From positions 1,798,001-1,862,000 of the forward strand of contig NZ_CP099572.1 of NCBI RefSeq assembly GCF_040409805.1: 64,000 nucleotides of DNA, given 5' to 3'. The translations under genes and the position numbers were made by a program. A model generated the notes under the pieces. The model saw only the letters and a program-made list of their open reading frames with translations, had not been told where the DNA came from and searched no databases. Positions 13,014 to 25,663 of this stretch are shown here, in pieces (the stretch's first letter is position 1; every line of letters starts with the position of its first letter). This DNA comes from Polynucleobacter sp. MWH-UH23A (GTDB lineage: Bacteria > Pseudomonadota > Gammaproteobacteria > Burkholderiales > Burkholderiaceae).

Positions 13014-13027
13014 CCAAAAGGGTTAAA
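13009..13027. terminator. Short hairpin between secF and waaA 3' ends
   Basis: A perfect 7-bp inverted repeat, TTTAACC-N5-GGTTAAA, overlaps the secF stop codon and sits in the 27-base gap between two convergent genes. It could end transcription in both directions, but the stem is AT-rich and no clear run of T follows on either strand, so the call is weak. Confidence 0.35.
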
Positions 13028-13040
13028 TAGACAAATTTGC

Positions 13041-15829
<2,789 letters not shown>

Positions 15830-15867
15830 TCAAGCAATCCAAGGTTGAGATGACTATACTGAGCCTT

Positions 15868-16482
15868 ATGAAACTCATTTACTCCCCCACCAGCCCCTAT
15901 GTTCGTAAAGTCAGGATCGTATTCCTGGAGAAAAAGGTCGATATTGACCTTGAAACTAATAGTGTTTGGGCCGCAGACACCAATATCACCACCTACAACC
16001 CTTTGGGCAAGGTTCCATGCCTTGTTTTAGATGATGGGGAATCCATCCAGGATTCTCGGGTAATTGCCGAATATGCAGATGCCTTGAGCCCTGTGAGCAA
16101 ACTGATTCCAGCCGATCACCGTGAGCGCGCGACCGTTAAAACTTGGGAAGCACTGGCTGATGGATTGGTGGATGCCAGTATTTTGGCGCGCCTAGAAAAA
16201 ACTTGGCGCCCAGCAAACGAGCAAAGCCAAGCTTGGGTTGACCGTCAAATTGGAAAAGTGCATGCCGCACTTCGTCAAATGTCAGAGCAGCTTGGTGAAA
16301 ATGCTTGGTGCTTTGGAAATCAAATCACTCTAGCCGATATTGCAGTGGGTTGCGCCCTTGGTTATTTATCGTTTCGCTTCCCAGAAATTCAATGGCAAAG
16401 CCAGTATCCAAACTTAGATCGTTTGTACCAAAAATTGTTACAGCGTCCCTCGTTCAAAGAAACTGAACCACCAACAGCTTAA
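15868..16482 (+). CDS. Glutathione S-transferase family protein (YibF-like)
   Basis: A soluble protein of 204 residues from the ATG at 15868. The open frame reaches back to 15817, but the fold begins at MKLIYSPTSPYVRKVRI, the normal first strand and helix of a GST with a Ser/Tyr-type glutathione site. The N-terminal thioredoxin-like domain includes NPLGKVPCLVLDDG and ESIQDSRVIAEY; the C-terminal helical domain includes QITLADIAVGCALGY. Substrate is unknown. It resembles YibF-type bacterial GSTs. It stands alone between divergent purB and convergent mnmA. Confidence 0.85.
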   Translation: MKLIYSPTSPYVRKVRIVFLEKKVDIDLETNSVWAADTNITTYNPLGKVPCLVLDDGESIQDSRVIAEYADALSPVSKLIPADHRERATVKTWEALADGLVDASILARLEKTWRPANEQSQAWVDRQIGKVHAALRQMSEQLGENAWCFGNQITLADIAVGCALGYLSFRFPEIQWQSQYPNLDRLYQKLLQRPSFKETEPPTA

Positions 16483-16510
16483 TTTTGGAATGCTGAGAAT
16501 ATTGTTTGGT

Positions 16511-17626
16511 TTAGGCGGAAATAATTCCGCCACCCAAACAAATATCTCCGTCATATAAAACAGCGGATTGTCCAGGAGTTACTGCCCATTGAGGCTTAGG
16601 AAACTCTAGGCTAAAGTCTTGCGGCGAATTCCCTGCATTTAAAACGCAAGCAGAGTCGGTTTGTCGATATCGAGTTTTAGCCGAGTAGGAACCAGGCGCG
16701 GGTGCAGCTCCAGAAATCCAACTAGCATCCATCGCCTCAAGCCGCTTGGCCAATAGCCATGGGTGTTCGTGGCCCTGAACCACATACAAAGTGTTATTTG
16801 CTACATCCTTACGGGCAACGTACCAAGCATCACCATTACCATCTTGACTGCCGCCCAAGCCAATTCCCTTGCGTTGTCCCAAAGTGAAAAATGCTAGGCC
16901 CATATGCTCGCCAACAACTTTTCCTTCAGGAGTTTTGATTGGTCCTGGTATACGCGGCAAATAACGATTTAGAAACTCTCTAAATGGTCTCTCACCAATA
17001 AAACAAATACCAGTGGAATCTTTTTTCTTGGCATTATGCAAACCAATTTTCTCGGCAATAGAACGCACTTCTGTTTTAGGAATTTCGCCCAAAGGAAATA
17101 AAACATTTGCCAACTGTTGTTGAGTCAAGCGGTGCAAAAAATAACTTTGATCTTTAGAGGCATCCAGGGCTTTTAGCAATTGCACTTTTCCGCCCTCATG
17201 CCTCACTCTGGCGTAATGGCCTGTTGCAATCGCATCAGCACCTAAACTCATAGCATGATCTAAAAATGCCTTGAACTTAATTTCAGCATTGCACAAAACA
17301 TCGGGATTAGGAGTGCGTCCAGCGGCGTATTCACGTAAAAAATCAGCAAACACTCGTTCACGGTACTCGGCGGCAAAATTGACTGCCTCCACATCAATTC
17401 CAATCAAATCCGCTACCGAGACCACATCCAGCCAATCCTGGCGGGCAGAGCAATACTCATCGTTATCGTCATCCTCCCAATTTTTCATAAAAAGGCCGAT
17501 AACCTCGTAGCCCTGCTCTTTGAGCATCCAAGCTGCAACCGATGAATCTACCCCTCCAGACATGCCAATAACGACTTTCTTGGGGTTTGAAGGCGGGATT
17601 GCTGAGGAATTGAGCTGGATCATCAA
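16511..17626 (-). CDS. mnmA: tRNA-specific 2-thiouridylase MnmA
   Basis: Thiolates uridine-34 of tRNA(Lys/Glu/Gln) with sulfur relayed from IscS. The 371-residue protein has the PP-loop ATP motif [15 protein letters not shown] near residue 22. The two catalytic cysteines appear in [13 protein letters not shown] and [13 protein letters not shown]. Other signatures are [15 protein letters not shown] and [11 protein letters not shown]. It converges on the GST gene and is divergent from the pnt operon across a 173-base gap. Confidence 0.97.
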   Translation of the reverse strand: MMIQLNSSAIPPSNPKKVVIGMSGGVDSSVAAWMLKEQGYEVIGLFMKNWEDDDNDEYCSARQDWLDVVSVADLIGIDVEAVNFAAEYRERVFADFLREYAAGRTPNPDVLCNAEIKFKAFLDHAMSLGADAIATGHYARVRHEGGKVQLLKALDASKDQSYFLHRLTQQQLANVLFPLGEIPKTEVRSIAEKIGLHNAKKKDSTGICFIGERPFREFLNRYLPRIPGPIKTPEGKVVGEHMGLAFFTLGQRKGIGLGGSQDGNGDAWYVARKDVANNTLYVVQGHEHPWLLAKRLEAMDASWISGAAPAPGSYSAKTRYRQTDSACVLNAGNSPQDFSLEFPKPQWAVTPGQSAVLYDGDICLGGGIISA

Positions 17627-17729
17627 AAAATGCGAGAATTCAATATAAGCTGACAGGCCATATTGTAGAAGTCTTAGCCTAGATTCACCGAAATTTAGGC
17701 AAAACGGCTACAGCTGCTTGTAGGGGTAA

Positions 17730-17757
17730 TTAAATGGATGATTTTTAAGCCATTTAA
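17730..17757. promoter_or_regulatory. Inverted repeat upstream of pntAA
   Basis: A perfect 8-bp inverted repeat, TTAAATGG-N12-CCATTTAA, centred about 56 bases upstream of the pntAA start and inside the mnmA/pnt divergent gap. It could be an operator for either gene or simply a leader hairpin. No known regulator consensus was recognised. Confidence 0.4.
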
Positions 17758-17799
17758 CTAAAATAGATTTTTTGAAAATTTTGCTTTTGGAGACATGCC

Positions 17800-18933
17800 A
17801 TGCGCATAGGAGTGCCGCTGGAAACTAGAGCTGGGGAAACGCGGGTTGCCGCTACACCAGAAACCGTTAAAAAACTCATTGGCCAAGGTCATACTGTTGT
17901 CATCCAAAAAGATGCTGGTGTCCAAGCCAGCCAGCCAGATTCTGCCTATGAAGCTGTTGGCGCTTCCATTGGAAGTGCTGCCGATGCATTTGGCGCCGAG
18001 ATTGTTCTCAAAGTGCGCGCACCTGAAGCTGCGGAACTCAAACAGATCAAAGCTGGCAGCGTACTCATTGGTATGCTCGATCCATTTGATAACGACAATA
18101 TCGCCGCAATGGCTGCGCAAGGAATTACGAGCTTCTCATTAGAAGCTGCGCCACGTACTACACGTGCACAAAGCATGGATGTTCTCTCCTCTCAAGCAAA
18201 CATTGCTGGATATAAAGCAGTCATGGTTGCCGCCAATGAATATCAACGCTTTATGCCGATGTTGATGACTGCTGCCGGTACTGTTAAGGCAGCGCGCGTA
18301 TTAATTCTTGGAGCTGGTGTTGCTGGTTTGCAAGCTATTGCGACGGCAAAACGTCTTGGTGCCGTTATTGAAGCATCAGATGTGCGTCCTGCCGCTAAAG
18401 AACAAATTGAATCCTTAGGTGCAAAGTTTGTTGATGTGCCTTACGAGACCGATGAAGAGCGTGAAATTGCCCAAGGTGTTGGTGGTTATGCTCGTCCCAT
18501 GCCAGAAGCATGGATGAAGCGTCAAGCTGCCTTAGTTGCCGAACGCGCTCAACAAGCAGACATCGTCATTACTACTGCATTGATTCCAGGTCGTAAGCCA
18601 CCAGTTCTCTTGCATAGCGACACTGTTGCCAATATGAAACCTGGTTCTGTAGTGATCGATTTGGCTGCCGGCAAAGGTGATAACGGCTCGGGCAACTGTC
18701 CATTAACTCAAGCTGACAAAGTAGTGAATGCTAATGGCGTAAAGATCGTGGGTTACACAAATTTAGCTAGCATGGTAGCTGCTGATGCTTCTGCACTCTA
18801 TGCGCGCAACTTACTTGACTTCATGAAATTGATTGTCGATAAAGAAGCGAAGTTAGTGATCCCAAGCGACGACGATATCGTGACTGCCTGCTTGATGTGC
18901 CGTGATGGCCAAGCCATTCGCAAAAACTCATAA
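17800..18933 (+). CDS. pntAA: NAD(P) transhydrogenase alpha subunit, soluble domain I part
   Basis: Binds NAD(H) in the proton-translocating transhydrogenase that moves hydride between NADH and NADP+. The 377-residue protein begins MRIGVPLETRAGETRVAATP, the alanine-dehydrogenase/PNT N-domain. It has the Rossmann motif LGAGVAGLQAIATAKRLGA near residue 171 and ends without membrane helices. The E. coli alpha subunit of about 510 residues is here split into pntAA and pntAB. A GGAG ribosome-binding site lies eight bases before the ATG. Confidence 0.95.
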   Translation: MRIGVPLETRAGETRVAATPETVKKLIGQGHTVVIQKDAGVQASQPDSAYEAVGASIGSAADAFGAEIVLKVRAPEAAELKQIKAGSVLIGMLDPFDNDNIAAMAAQGITSFSLEAAPRTTRAQSMDVLSSQANIAGYKAVMVAANEYQRFMPMLMTAAGTVKAARVLILGAGVAGLQAIATAKRLGAVIEASDVRPAAKEQIESLGAKFVDVPYETDEEREIAQGVGGYARPMPEAWMKRQAALVAERAQQADIVITTALIPGRKPPVLLHSDTVANMKPGSVVIDLAAGKGDNGSGNCPLTQADKVVNANGVKIVGYTNLASMVAADASALYARNLLDFMKLIVDKEAKLVIPSDDDIVTACLMCRDGQAIRKNS

Positions 18934-18962
18934 AAATTCACAAAAAATAAGAAGGAACTATC

Positions 18963-19313
18963 ATGGATCTCGCTGCTTTTCAAAGCATCCTCACAGTCCA
19001 AAACATCACCGTGTTTGTTTTGGCTATTTTTGTGGGTTACCACGTTGTATGGAACGTTACTCCAGCACTACATACCCCATTGATGGCGGTTACTAACGCT
19101 ATTTCTGGAATCATCATTGTTGGCGCACTTCTGCAAACTGAAGTAATCGGCGGTGATGAAATTACTCTCACCAGCGTTATTGGTGCGATTGCCGTATTTT
19201 TAGCGTCAATCAATATTTTTGGCGGCTTCATGGTGACTCGTCGCATGCTTGAAATGTTCAAGAAAAAAGCGCCTAAAGCAAATTCAGCAACTGCAGCTGA
19301 TGCAGCTAAATAA
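18963..19313 (+). CDS. pntAB: NAD(P) transhydrogenase alpha subunit, membrane part
   Basis: A 116-residue membrane protein equivalent to the C-terminal membrane segment of E. coli PntA. About three hydrophobic helices are visible (residues ~13-31, ~39-57 and ~66-85), including [20 protein letters not shown], the conserved core of this domain. It lies 29 bases after pntAA and 41 before pntB. Together with PntB it forms the proton channel of the split three-gene enzyme common in Burkholderiales. Confidence 0.94.
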   Translation: MDLAAFQSILTVQNITVFVLAIFVGYHVVWNVTPALHTPLMAVTNAISGIIIVGALLQTEVIGGDEITLTSVIGAIAVFLASINIFGGFMVTRRMLEMFKKKAPKANSATAADAAK

Positions 19314-19354
19314 ATAGAACAAGACCTCGATAGAGAACACAAGAGACCAAAACA

Positions 19355-20722
19355 ATGTCAAACATAACTGCTATTTCTTATCTCATTTCATCGGTGTTGT
19401 TCATCCTCGCATTACGCGGTTTGTCTTCACCAACAACCTCACGCCAAGGCAACACTTTCGGCATGATTGGTATGCTGCTGGCGGTAATTACCACTTTCTT
19501 CATTCCTGACTTCAAGCCAGCTGTATCTCTTATTGCAGCAGCAGTCGTTGGTGGCGCAATTATTGGCACCCTCGCAGCGAAACGCGTACAGATGACCAAG
19601 ATGCCCGAGCTCGTGGCATTGATGCACTCCTTTGTGGGCTTATCCGCAGTTTTAATTGCGATCGCAGCAGTATTTAATACCGCCCATGACCATACTGGTG
19701 CGCAAAAGATTGAGCTCTTCATTGGCGCATTTATTGGAGCGATCACTTTCACGGCATCTGTTATTGCGTTTGGCAAACTTTCTGGGAAAGTTAGCGGTAA
19801 GCCAGTCAGCTTCTCCGGCCAACATTTACTTAATTTGATTCTTGCTATCTCGATGGTTGGCGCCGGTATTGCTTATTACATGGCAGATAGTCATGCAGCA
19901 TTTATGGCCATGTGCGCGATCGCATTAGTACTGGGTATTACATTGATTATTCCAATCGGTGGAGCGGATATGCCGGTAGTAGTCTCAATGCTAAACAGCT
20001 ACTCTGGTTGGGCGGCTGCCGGTATTGGTTTCACACTCAATAACCCCGTTTTGATTATTGCTGGCGCATGCGTAGGCTCTTCAGGCGCGATTCTTTCTTA
20101 CATTATGTGTAAGGCAATGAACCGCTCTATTCTCGCGGTATTGCTTGGTGGCTTTGGCGCTGAAGCGGCTGCTGGCGGTGCTGATGATGGCGGTCCAAAG
20201 AACTACAAGACAGGCTCCCCTGAAGATGCCGCATTCCTCATGGAAAATGCTGACACGGTAATTATTGTTCCTGGTTATGGCCTTGCTGTTGCCCGCGCTC
20301 AACATGCCTTGAAAGAGTTGACAGAAAAACTGACTCACCATGGTGTAACTGTTAAATATGCAATTCACCCAGTGGCAGGTCGTATGCCTGGCCATATGAA
20401 CGTGCTATTAGCTGAAGCGGAAGTTCCATACGATCAAGTCTTTGAAATGGAAGATATCAATAGTGATTTCGGCCAAGCGGATGTGGTCTTGGTGCTTGGT
20501 GCTAACGACGTGGTTAACCCTGCAGCCCGCATACCAGGCAGCCCAATCTTTGGCATGCCAATTTTGGAAGCCTTTAAGGCTAAAACCATCATTGTTAATA
20601 AGCGCTCAATGGCAGCAGGCTATGCCGGCTTAGATAACGAACTCTTCTACATGGATAAAACCATGATGGTCTTCGGTGATGCGAAGAAAGTTGTGGAAGA
20701 TATGGTTAAAGCAGTTGAGTAA
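19355..20722 (+). CDS. pntB: NAD(P) transhydrogenase beta subunit
   Basis: A 455-residue protein with an N-terminal block of roughly eight to nine membrane helices and a C-terminal NADP(H)-binding domain III. Domain III motifs are IIVPGYGLAVARAQHAL, HPVAGRMPGHMNVLLAEA, LVLGANDVVNPAAR and IVNKRSMAAGYAG. It is the last gene of the pnt operon and is followed by a strong terminator at 20745-20767. Confidence 0.96.
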   Translation: MSNITAISYLISSVLFILALRGLSSPTTSRQGNTFGMIGMLLAVITTFFIPDFKPAVSLIAAAVVGGAIIGTLAAKRVQMTKMPELVALMHSFVGLSAVLIAIAAVFNTAHDHTGAQKIELFIGAFIGAITFTASVIAFGKLSGKVSGKPVSFSGQHLLNLILAISMVGAGIAYYMADSHAAFMAMCAIALVLGITLIIPIGGADMPVVVSMLNSYSGWAAAGIGFTLNNPVLIIAGACVGSSGAILSYIMCKAMNRSILAVLLGGFGAEAAAGGADDGGPKNYKTGSPEDAAFLMENADTVIIVPGYGLAVARAQHALKELTEKLTHHGVTVKYAIHPVAGRMPGHMNVLLAEAEVPYDQVFEMEDINSDFGQADVVLVLGANDVVNPAARIPGSPIFGMPILEAFKAKTIIVNKRSMAAGYAGLDNELFYMDKTMMVFGDAKKVVEDMVKAVE

Positions 20723-20744
20723 TAACCTGACCAGTCATTTATAG

Positions 20745-20767
20745 AAACCGCCTACGGGCGGTTTTTT
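20745..20767 (+). terminator. Rho-independent terminator after pntB
   Basis: A perfect 8-bp stem (AAACCGCC / GGCGGTTT) closes a TACG loop of the UNCG type, with the T run TTTTTT starting inside the stem and running to 20767. It is 22 bases past the pntB stop. Confidence 0.9.
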
Positions 20768-20833
20768 ATTGCGCTAATATATGAAAAAACATTCTGCATT
20801 GACAGAAATAAACAGAAAAAAGATTGAGACAAA

Positions 20834-21808
20834 ATGAAAATGAAGACTTTTATATTGGTAGGCGCTGCTTTTATTCATTTGCTTTTTTGCGGACTAGCAA
20901 AAGCGCAAACTAACTATCCGAACCGCACCATTCAAACCATCATGCCACTCCAAGCGGGTAGTGGCGTAGATATTTTGATGCGTCCGATTGCGCAGAAAAT
21001 GGGTGAAAGTCTTGGACAAGCCATCACGATTGAAAATATTCCTGGTGGTGCGGGACTGATTGGCACAGCAAAGGTAGCGCAGAGTCCTGCCGATGGTTAT
21101 GTGCTGGGTGCATTTAATGACAGCATCCTCACAATGCTGCCTAATCTCTACAAAAAAATTGACTACGATCCTGTTCAAAGCTTTACCCCCATTTCAGAAG
21201 TAGCGGCGATTACATTTGTCATGGTTGCCAACCCTTCTTTTCCCGGAAACACTGCCGCTGATCTTGTGCGCATCGCCAAAGAAAAACCAGGCAAAATTGA
21301 TTACGCTTCTGGCGGTAATGGCTCGCCACAACACATCGGCATGGAAATTTTCCGTCAATATACTGGTGCCCCAATTGTGCATATCCCCTATCGCGGAGCA
21401 GCAGCGGCAGTTACCGATGTCATGGCTGGCCAAGTGCCCGTTATGATCAGCGCTTTATCCGTTGTGCTACCACATATTCGCGCAGGCAAACTCAAAGTAT
21501 TAGGCGTAGCAAGCAAAAATCGATCTCCTTTATTACCAAATACACCAACCATCAATGAAAGCGTCAAGGGATATGAATTCTCAACTTGGGGGGCTTTGCT
21601 TGCACCTAAAGGAACGTCGCCAGCCATTATTGAGAAGCTAAATGACGCATTGGCAAATGCCTTGAAAGATCCCAAACTACGTGAACAACTCATTCAGCAA
21701 GGTTTTGAATTTGTTCCGCTCGGACCGGATCACTTAAAAGAGATGATCTCGCAAGGTTTAGTTAAGATGAAAAAAGTCATCAAAGATGGTGGGATTCAAC
21801 CTGACTAG
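20834..21808 (+). CDS. Periplasmic binding protein, Bug/TctC family
   Basis: A 324-residue secreted protein with a cleavable signal peptide (hydrophobic residues ~5-20, probable cleavage after AKA, residue ~24). The mature part shows Bug-family landmarks: YPNRTIQTIMPLQAGSG, ENIPGGAGLIGT, YASGGNGSPQH, HIPYRGAAAAVTDVMAGQV and the LAPKGTSP segment. Bug proteins bind carboxylates or small aromatic acids for TTT transporters. No tctA/tctB partners lie nearby, so this is one of the orphan receptors typical of Burkholderiales; the ligand is unknown. It has its own terminator downstream. Confidence 0.88.
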   Translation: MKMKTFILVGAAFIHLLFCGLAKAQTNYPNRTIQTIMPLQAGSGVDILMRPIAQKMGESLGQAITIENIPGGAGLIGTAKVAQSPADGYVLGAFNDSILTMLPNLYKKIDYDPVQSFTPISEVAAITFVMVANPSFPGNTAADLVRIAKEKPGKIDYASGGNGSPQHIGMEIFRQYTGAPIVHIPYRGAAAAVTDVMAGQVPVMISALSVVLPHIRAGKLKVLGVASKNRSPLLPNTPTINESVKGYEFSTWGALLAPKGTSPAIIEKLNDALANALKDPKLREQLIQQGFEFVPLGPDHLKEMISQGLVKMKKVIKDGGIQPD

Positions 21809-21837
21809 TGACGACTTTGATTGAGTAATCAAAATAA

Positions 21838-21868
21838 AAAACGCCTGGTCTTTTGAACCAGGCGTTTT
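21838..21868. terminator. Bidirectional terminator between tctC-like gene and groEL
   Basis: A perfect stem ACGCCTGGT / ACCAGGCGT around a 7-base loop, extended by AAA on the left and TTT on the right. A-tracts on one side and T-tracts on the other allow it to stop transcription from both the plus-strand binding-protein gene (ends 21808) and minus-strand groEL (ends 21905). Confidence 0.88.
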
Positions 21869-21904
21869 AACTTCTACGATCATGCGACCGTGGTGAAGGG
21901 CTTG

Positions 21905-23572
<1,668 letters not shown>

Positions 23573-23585
23573 TTAAATACCGAAA

Positions 23586-23876
23586 TTACTTCTGAACAAC
23601 AGCCATGATGTCGTCTTCACGCATCACGATGAGTTCTTCGTTGTCGACTTTTACAGTTTGGCCAGCGTACTTACCAAACAACACGCGATCGCCAACTTTG
23701 ACGTCTGGTGCATTTAATTTGCCACTGTCATCGCGCTTGCCTGGGCCAACTGCTAGAACTTCACCTTGATCAGGCTTTTCTGCAGCCGCATCTGGAATGA
23801 TGATTCCAGAGGCTGTTTTTGATTCTTGATCCAAACGCTTGATGATTACGCGATCATGTAAAGGACGCAAATTCAT
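23586..23876 (-). CDS. groES: Co-chaperonin GroES (10 kDa)
   Basis: The 96-residue lid of the GroEL chamber, starting [14 protein letters not shown]. The mobile loop (residues ~17-32, [14 protein letters not shown]) is followed by [27 protein letters not shown] and the C-terminal REDDIMAVV. It is the first gene of the groESL operon. Its upstream region carries a sigma-70-type promoter directly abutting a CIRCE element, so HrcA repression is expected. Confidence 0.99.
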   Translation of the reverse strand: MNLRPLHDRVIIKRLDQESKTASGIIIPDAAAEKPDQGEVLAVGPGKRDDSGKLNAPDVKVGDRVLFGKYAGQTVKVDNEELIVMREDDIMAVVQK

Positions 23877-23983
23877 CTCTTCTCCTATGTTAGTAAGTGT
23901 TAACTAATTAAATATCTATATAAATCAATGCTTTACAATCTCCCATACGATAACTAGAGTCTAAAAACCAAAGATTTTCAAAT

Positions 23984-24010
23984 TTAGCACTCGCACGGAG
24001 GGAGTGCTGA
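23984..24010. promoter_or_regulatory. CIRCE element (HrcA operator) of the groESL operon
   Basis: TTAGCACTC, nine bases, then GAGTGCTGA: 17 of the 18 consensus positions of the CIRCE inverted repeat are kept, with exact N9 spacing. It lies 108-134 bases upstream of the groES start and immediately downstream of the -10 hexamer, which is the normal place for repression by HrcA. No hrcA gene is in the window. Confidence 0.95.
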
Positions 24011-24039
24011 TTATATAGGTCTGCATCTTGGGATTTCAA
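24010..24039 (-). promoter_or_regulatory. groESL promoter
   Basis: On the minus strand, TTGAAA (24039-24034) and a perfect TATAAT (24015-24010) are separated by 18 bases, followed at once by CIRCE. The predicted start site falls inside the operator, giving a leader of about 125 bases. This is a vegetative sigma-70 type promoter rather than a clear sigma-32 promoter. Confidence 0.85.
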
Positions 24040-24190
24040 GAGCTGATCTCCACAATTTATTTAAGGAATTAGCCTCTATCTATACTTTGGATAGGGCGGT
24101 AGGAAGATTCCTACAGATAAATCAACCCAAAGCCCTTACCGCTCCAATCTGACCTGCCTAGACTGAACAGTCACCGATTGGAGAATGCTG
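24040..24190. other. Divergent intergenic region between groES promoter and the EAL/two-component operon
   Basis: The whole non-coding gap is 23877-24190 (314 bases). The groES side holds the promoter and CIRCE. The other side holds the TAGGAA-GA-TTCCTA inverted repeat at 24100-24113 and, much weaker, a possible promoter TTACCG-17-TAGACT (24136-24164). A GGAG ribosome-binding site (24180-24183) is seven bases before the ATG at 24191. No RNA gene or further ORF was recognised. Confidence 0.5.
24100..24113. promoter_or_regulatory. Inverted heptad resembling a BvgA-type binding site
   Basis: TAGGAAGATTCCTA: 6-bp arms TAGGAA/TTCCTA around GA, so two inverted heptads each one base away from the TTTCCTA heptad reported for Bordetella BvgA. 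It is centred about 84 bases upstream of the first gene of the operon that encodes a BvgA-like regulator, and about 64 bases upstream of a weak candidate start site. Autoregulation is an inference from motif and position. Confidence 0.5.
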
Positions 24191-25033
24191 ATGAGCCCGA
24201 AATCCCGGCTGTACACGCTTATAAAAGCATGGAAGAACAAGCCCTTCCAGGAAGTACGAGACGCCTGTGGCGCACCCTGGCTTGGCCTAAATAGCCAAGC
24301 TCTTGAAGAACATCAATCCTGGTCCAAGCGACAAGCGATTAGTCATGAACCTATTTTTAATAACAAAGGCACAAAACTGACAGGATCTTTATTCAGGCCA
24401 CTACTGCAGGCCCCCGACATGCAATTACTTCGCTTATTCATGGAAGGTCTAGATACGATTTCTTACTGGCATCGTAGCGGTCGCTTCATTCTTGGAATTT
24501 TGCCCATTCCAATACATGCAATTGCCAACAGCGAATATGTTGACGCATTAAGCGACTTGATACTGAATTCTCGACTACCAGTTGGCCTAGTTGCGCTGGG
24601 CATTCAATCGCTTCCCGAACCTGATCTTGCCGATGCATGTATAGAGGGAATGCTACGCATGCGTCGTCTTGGTGTATTGCTTCACTTTATTCATTTCACC
24701 GGCAACCTTGAAGAGCTTAAGTGGGTGGATGAATTAAAGATGGAAGGAATTCATCTCAATATGAATGATCTTCGTGAGCAAACTCTTTCGCTAGAAGCCC
24801 TGTCTGACATTAGGCGAGGTCCGTACTCACCAACTCAGATCTACGCCAGCAATATAACGCTTGTGAAAGATTTAGAGAATGCAACCGCCTGGCAGATAGA
24901 TCATTGCTATGGCGGCCTCATGATGCCTCCAATTAGTAGGCACCAGATGTTACAGATAAACGATAGTCGAATCGCTAAAGCCATTTTTTCGCTGCACCCT
25001 CATCAACACCTAAACCGAAATGGAGACAAGTAA
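24191..25033 (+). CDS. Degenerate EAL-domain protein, probably catalytically inactive (BvgR-like context)
   Basis: From the ATG at 24191 the protein has 280 residues; an ATG two codons earlier (24185) lies too close to the GGAG site. No signal peptide or membrane helix is seen. The fold pattern of an EAL phosphodiesterase can be traced over residues ~45-265, but the usual catalytic residues are gone. EAL is replaced by SLF (in GSLFRPLL), the Mg-binding Asn of NLS is not present (ILPIP), EITE reads GIQS, DDFGTG reads IHFTGN, LKID reads IHLNM, AEGVE reads ASNIT and QGY reads GGL. It is therefore unlikely to hydrolyse c-di-GMP and more likely acts by binding protein or nucleotide. It overlaps the response-regulator gene by one base. 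Bordetella BvgR is also a degenerate EAL protein beside bvgAS; orthology is inferred from context only. Confidence 0.75.
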   Translation: MSPKSRLYTLIKAWKNKPFQEVRDACGAPWLGLNSQALEEHQSWSKRQAISHEPIFNNKGTKLTGSLFRPLLQAPDMQLLRLFMEGLDTISYWHRSGRFILGILPIPIHAIANSEYVDALSDLILNSRLPVGLVALGIQSLPEPDLADACIEGMLRMRRLGVLLHFIHFTGNLEELKWVDELKMEGIHLNMNDLREQTLSLEALSDIRRGPYSPTQIYASNITLVKDLENATAWQIDHCYGGLMMPPISRHQMLQINDSRIAKAIFSLHPHQHLNRNGDK

Positions 25034-25656
25034 TGAGAAAACGCGTGATGTTGGTAGATGACCATCCTGCAATGCTGATGGCTCTAAAAAGTATGTTGCA
25101 AGACCAGTTGGTATTTGAAGTGGTCGGGCAATCCCAAAATGGCGAGGAATGTCTTCGATCCATTAAAGAAATTAATCCTGACATGGTAATTTTGGATTTA
25201 GATATGCCAAAGACAGATGGCTTTGATGTGATTCGTCGAATTGGACTCATGTATCCAGATATACGCATGTTGATTCTGTCCAGCATGGATGAAGCAGTGT
25301 ATGGTGGGCGAGTTCGATCGCTTGGCGGACATGGCTTCGTTAATAAAACTGCTGGGGCAGATGTAATTCTGGCAGCCTGTGTCGCAATTTCCCAAGGCTA
25401 CACATTTTTTACATATGGAAAAAATGGAAATAGCTCATTAACCGATAGTGAAAAGTTGGCGATGATCTCAGATCGCGAACTACAAGTCATGAAGTATCTT
25501 GGCAAAGGGAATTCTAATCAGCAAATCTCTGATTTATTGCACATTAGCAATAAAACTGTGGCCACATATAAAACACGCGTCTTTGAAAAACTTGGCATTA
25601 ATAATATTGCCGACTTAATTCTATTCTGCAGAATGAATAACATTATCGAAAGCTAA
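25033..25656 (+). CDS. NarL/FixJ-family response regulator, BvgA-like
   Basis: A 207-residue transcription regulator. The receiver domain (residues ~1-120) has the acidic pair DD at 9-10, the phospho-acceptor Asp55 in MVILDLDMP, and the conserved Lys in FVNKTAG. A LuxR-type helix-turn-helix occupies residues ~145-205: ISDRELQVMKYLGKGNSNQQ, then ISNKTVATYKTRVFEKLG. Length and layout match BvgA (about 209 residues). Its gene overlaps the EAL gene by one base and is seven bases from the hybrid kinase gene, so all three should form one transcript and the kinase is the obvious partner. Confidence 0.9.
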   Translation: MRKRVMLVDDHPAMLMALKSMLQDQLVFEVVGQSQNGEECLRSIKEINPDMVILDLDMPKTDGFDVIRRIGLMYPDIRMLILSSMDEAVYGGRVRSLGGHGFVNKTAGADVILAACVAISQGYTFFTYGKNGNSSLTDSEKLAMISDRELQVMKYLGKGNSNQQISDLLHISNKTVATYKTRVFEKLGINNIADLILFCRMNNIIES

Positions 25657-25663
25657 GTGCGTC

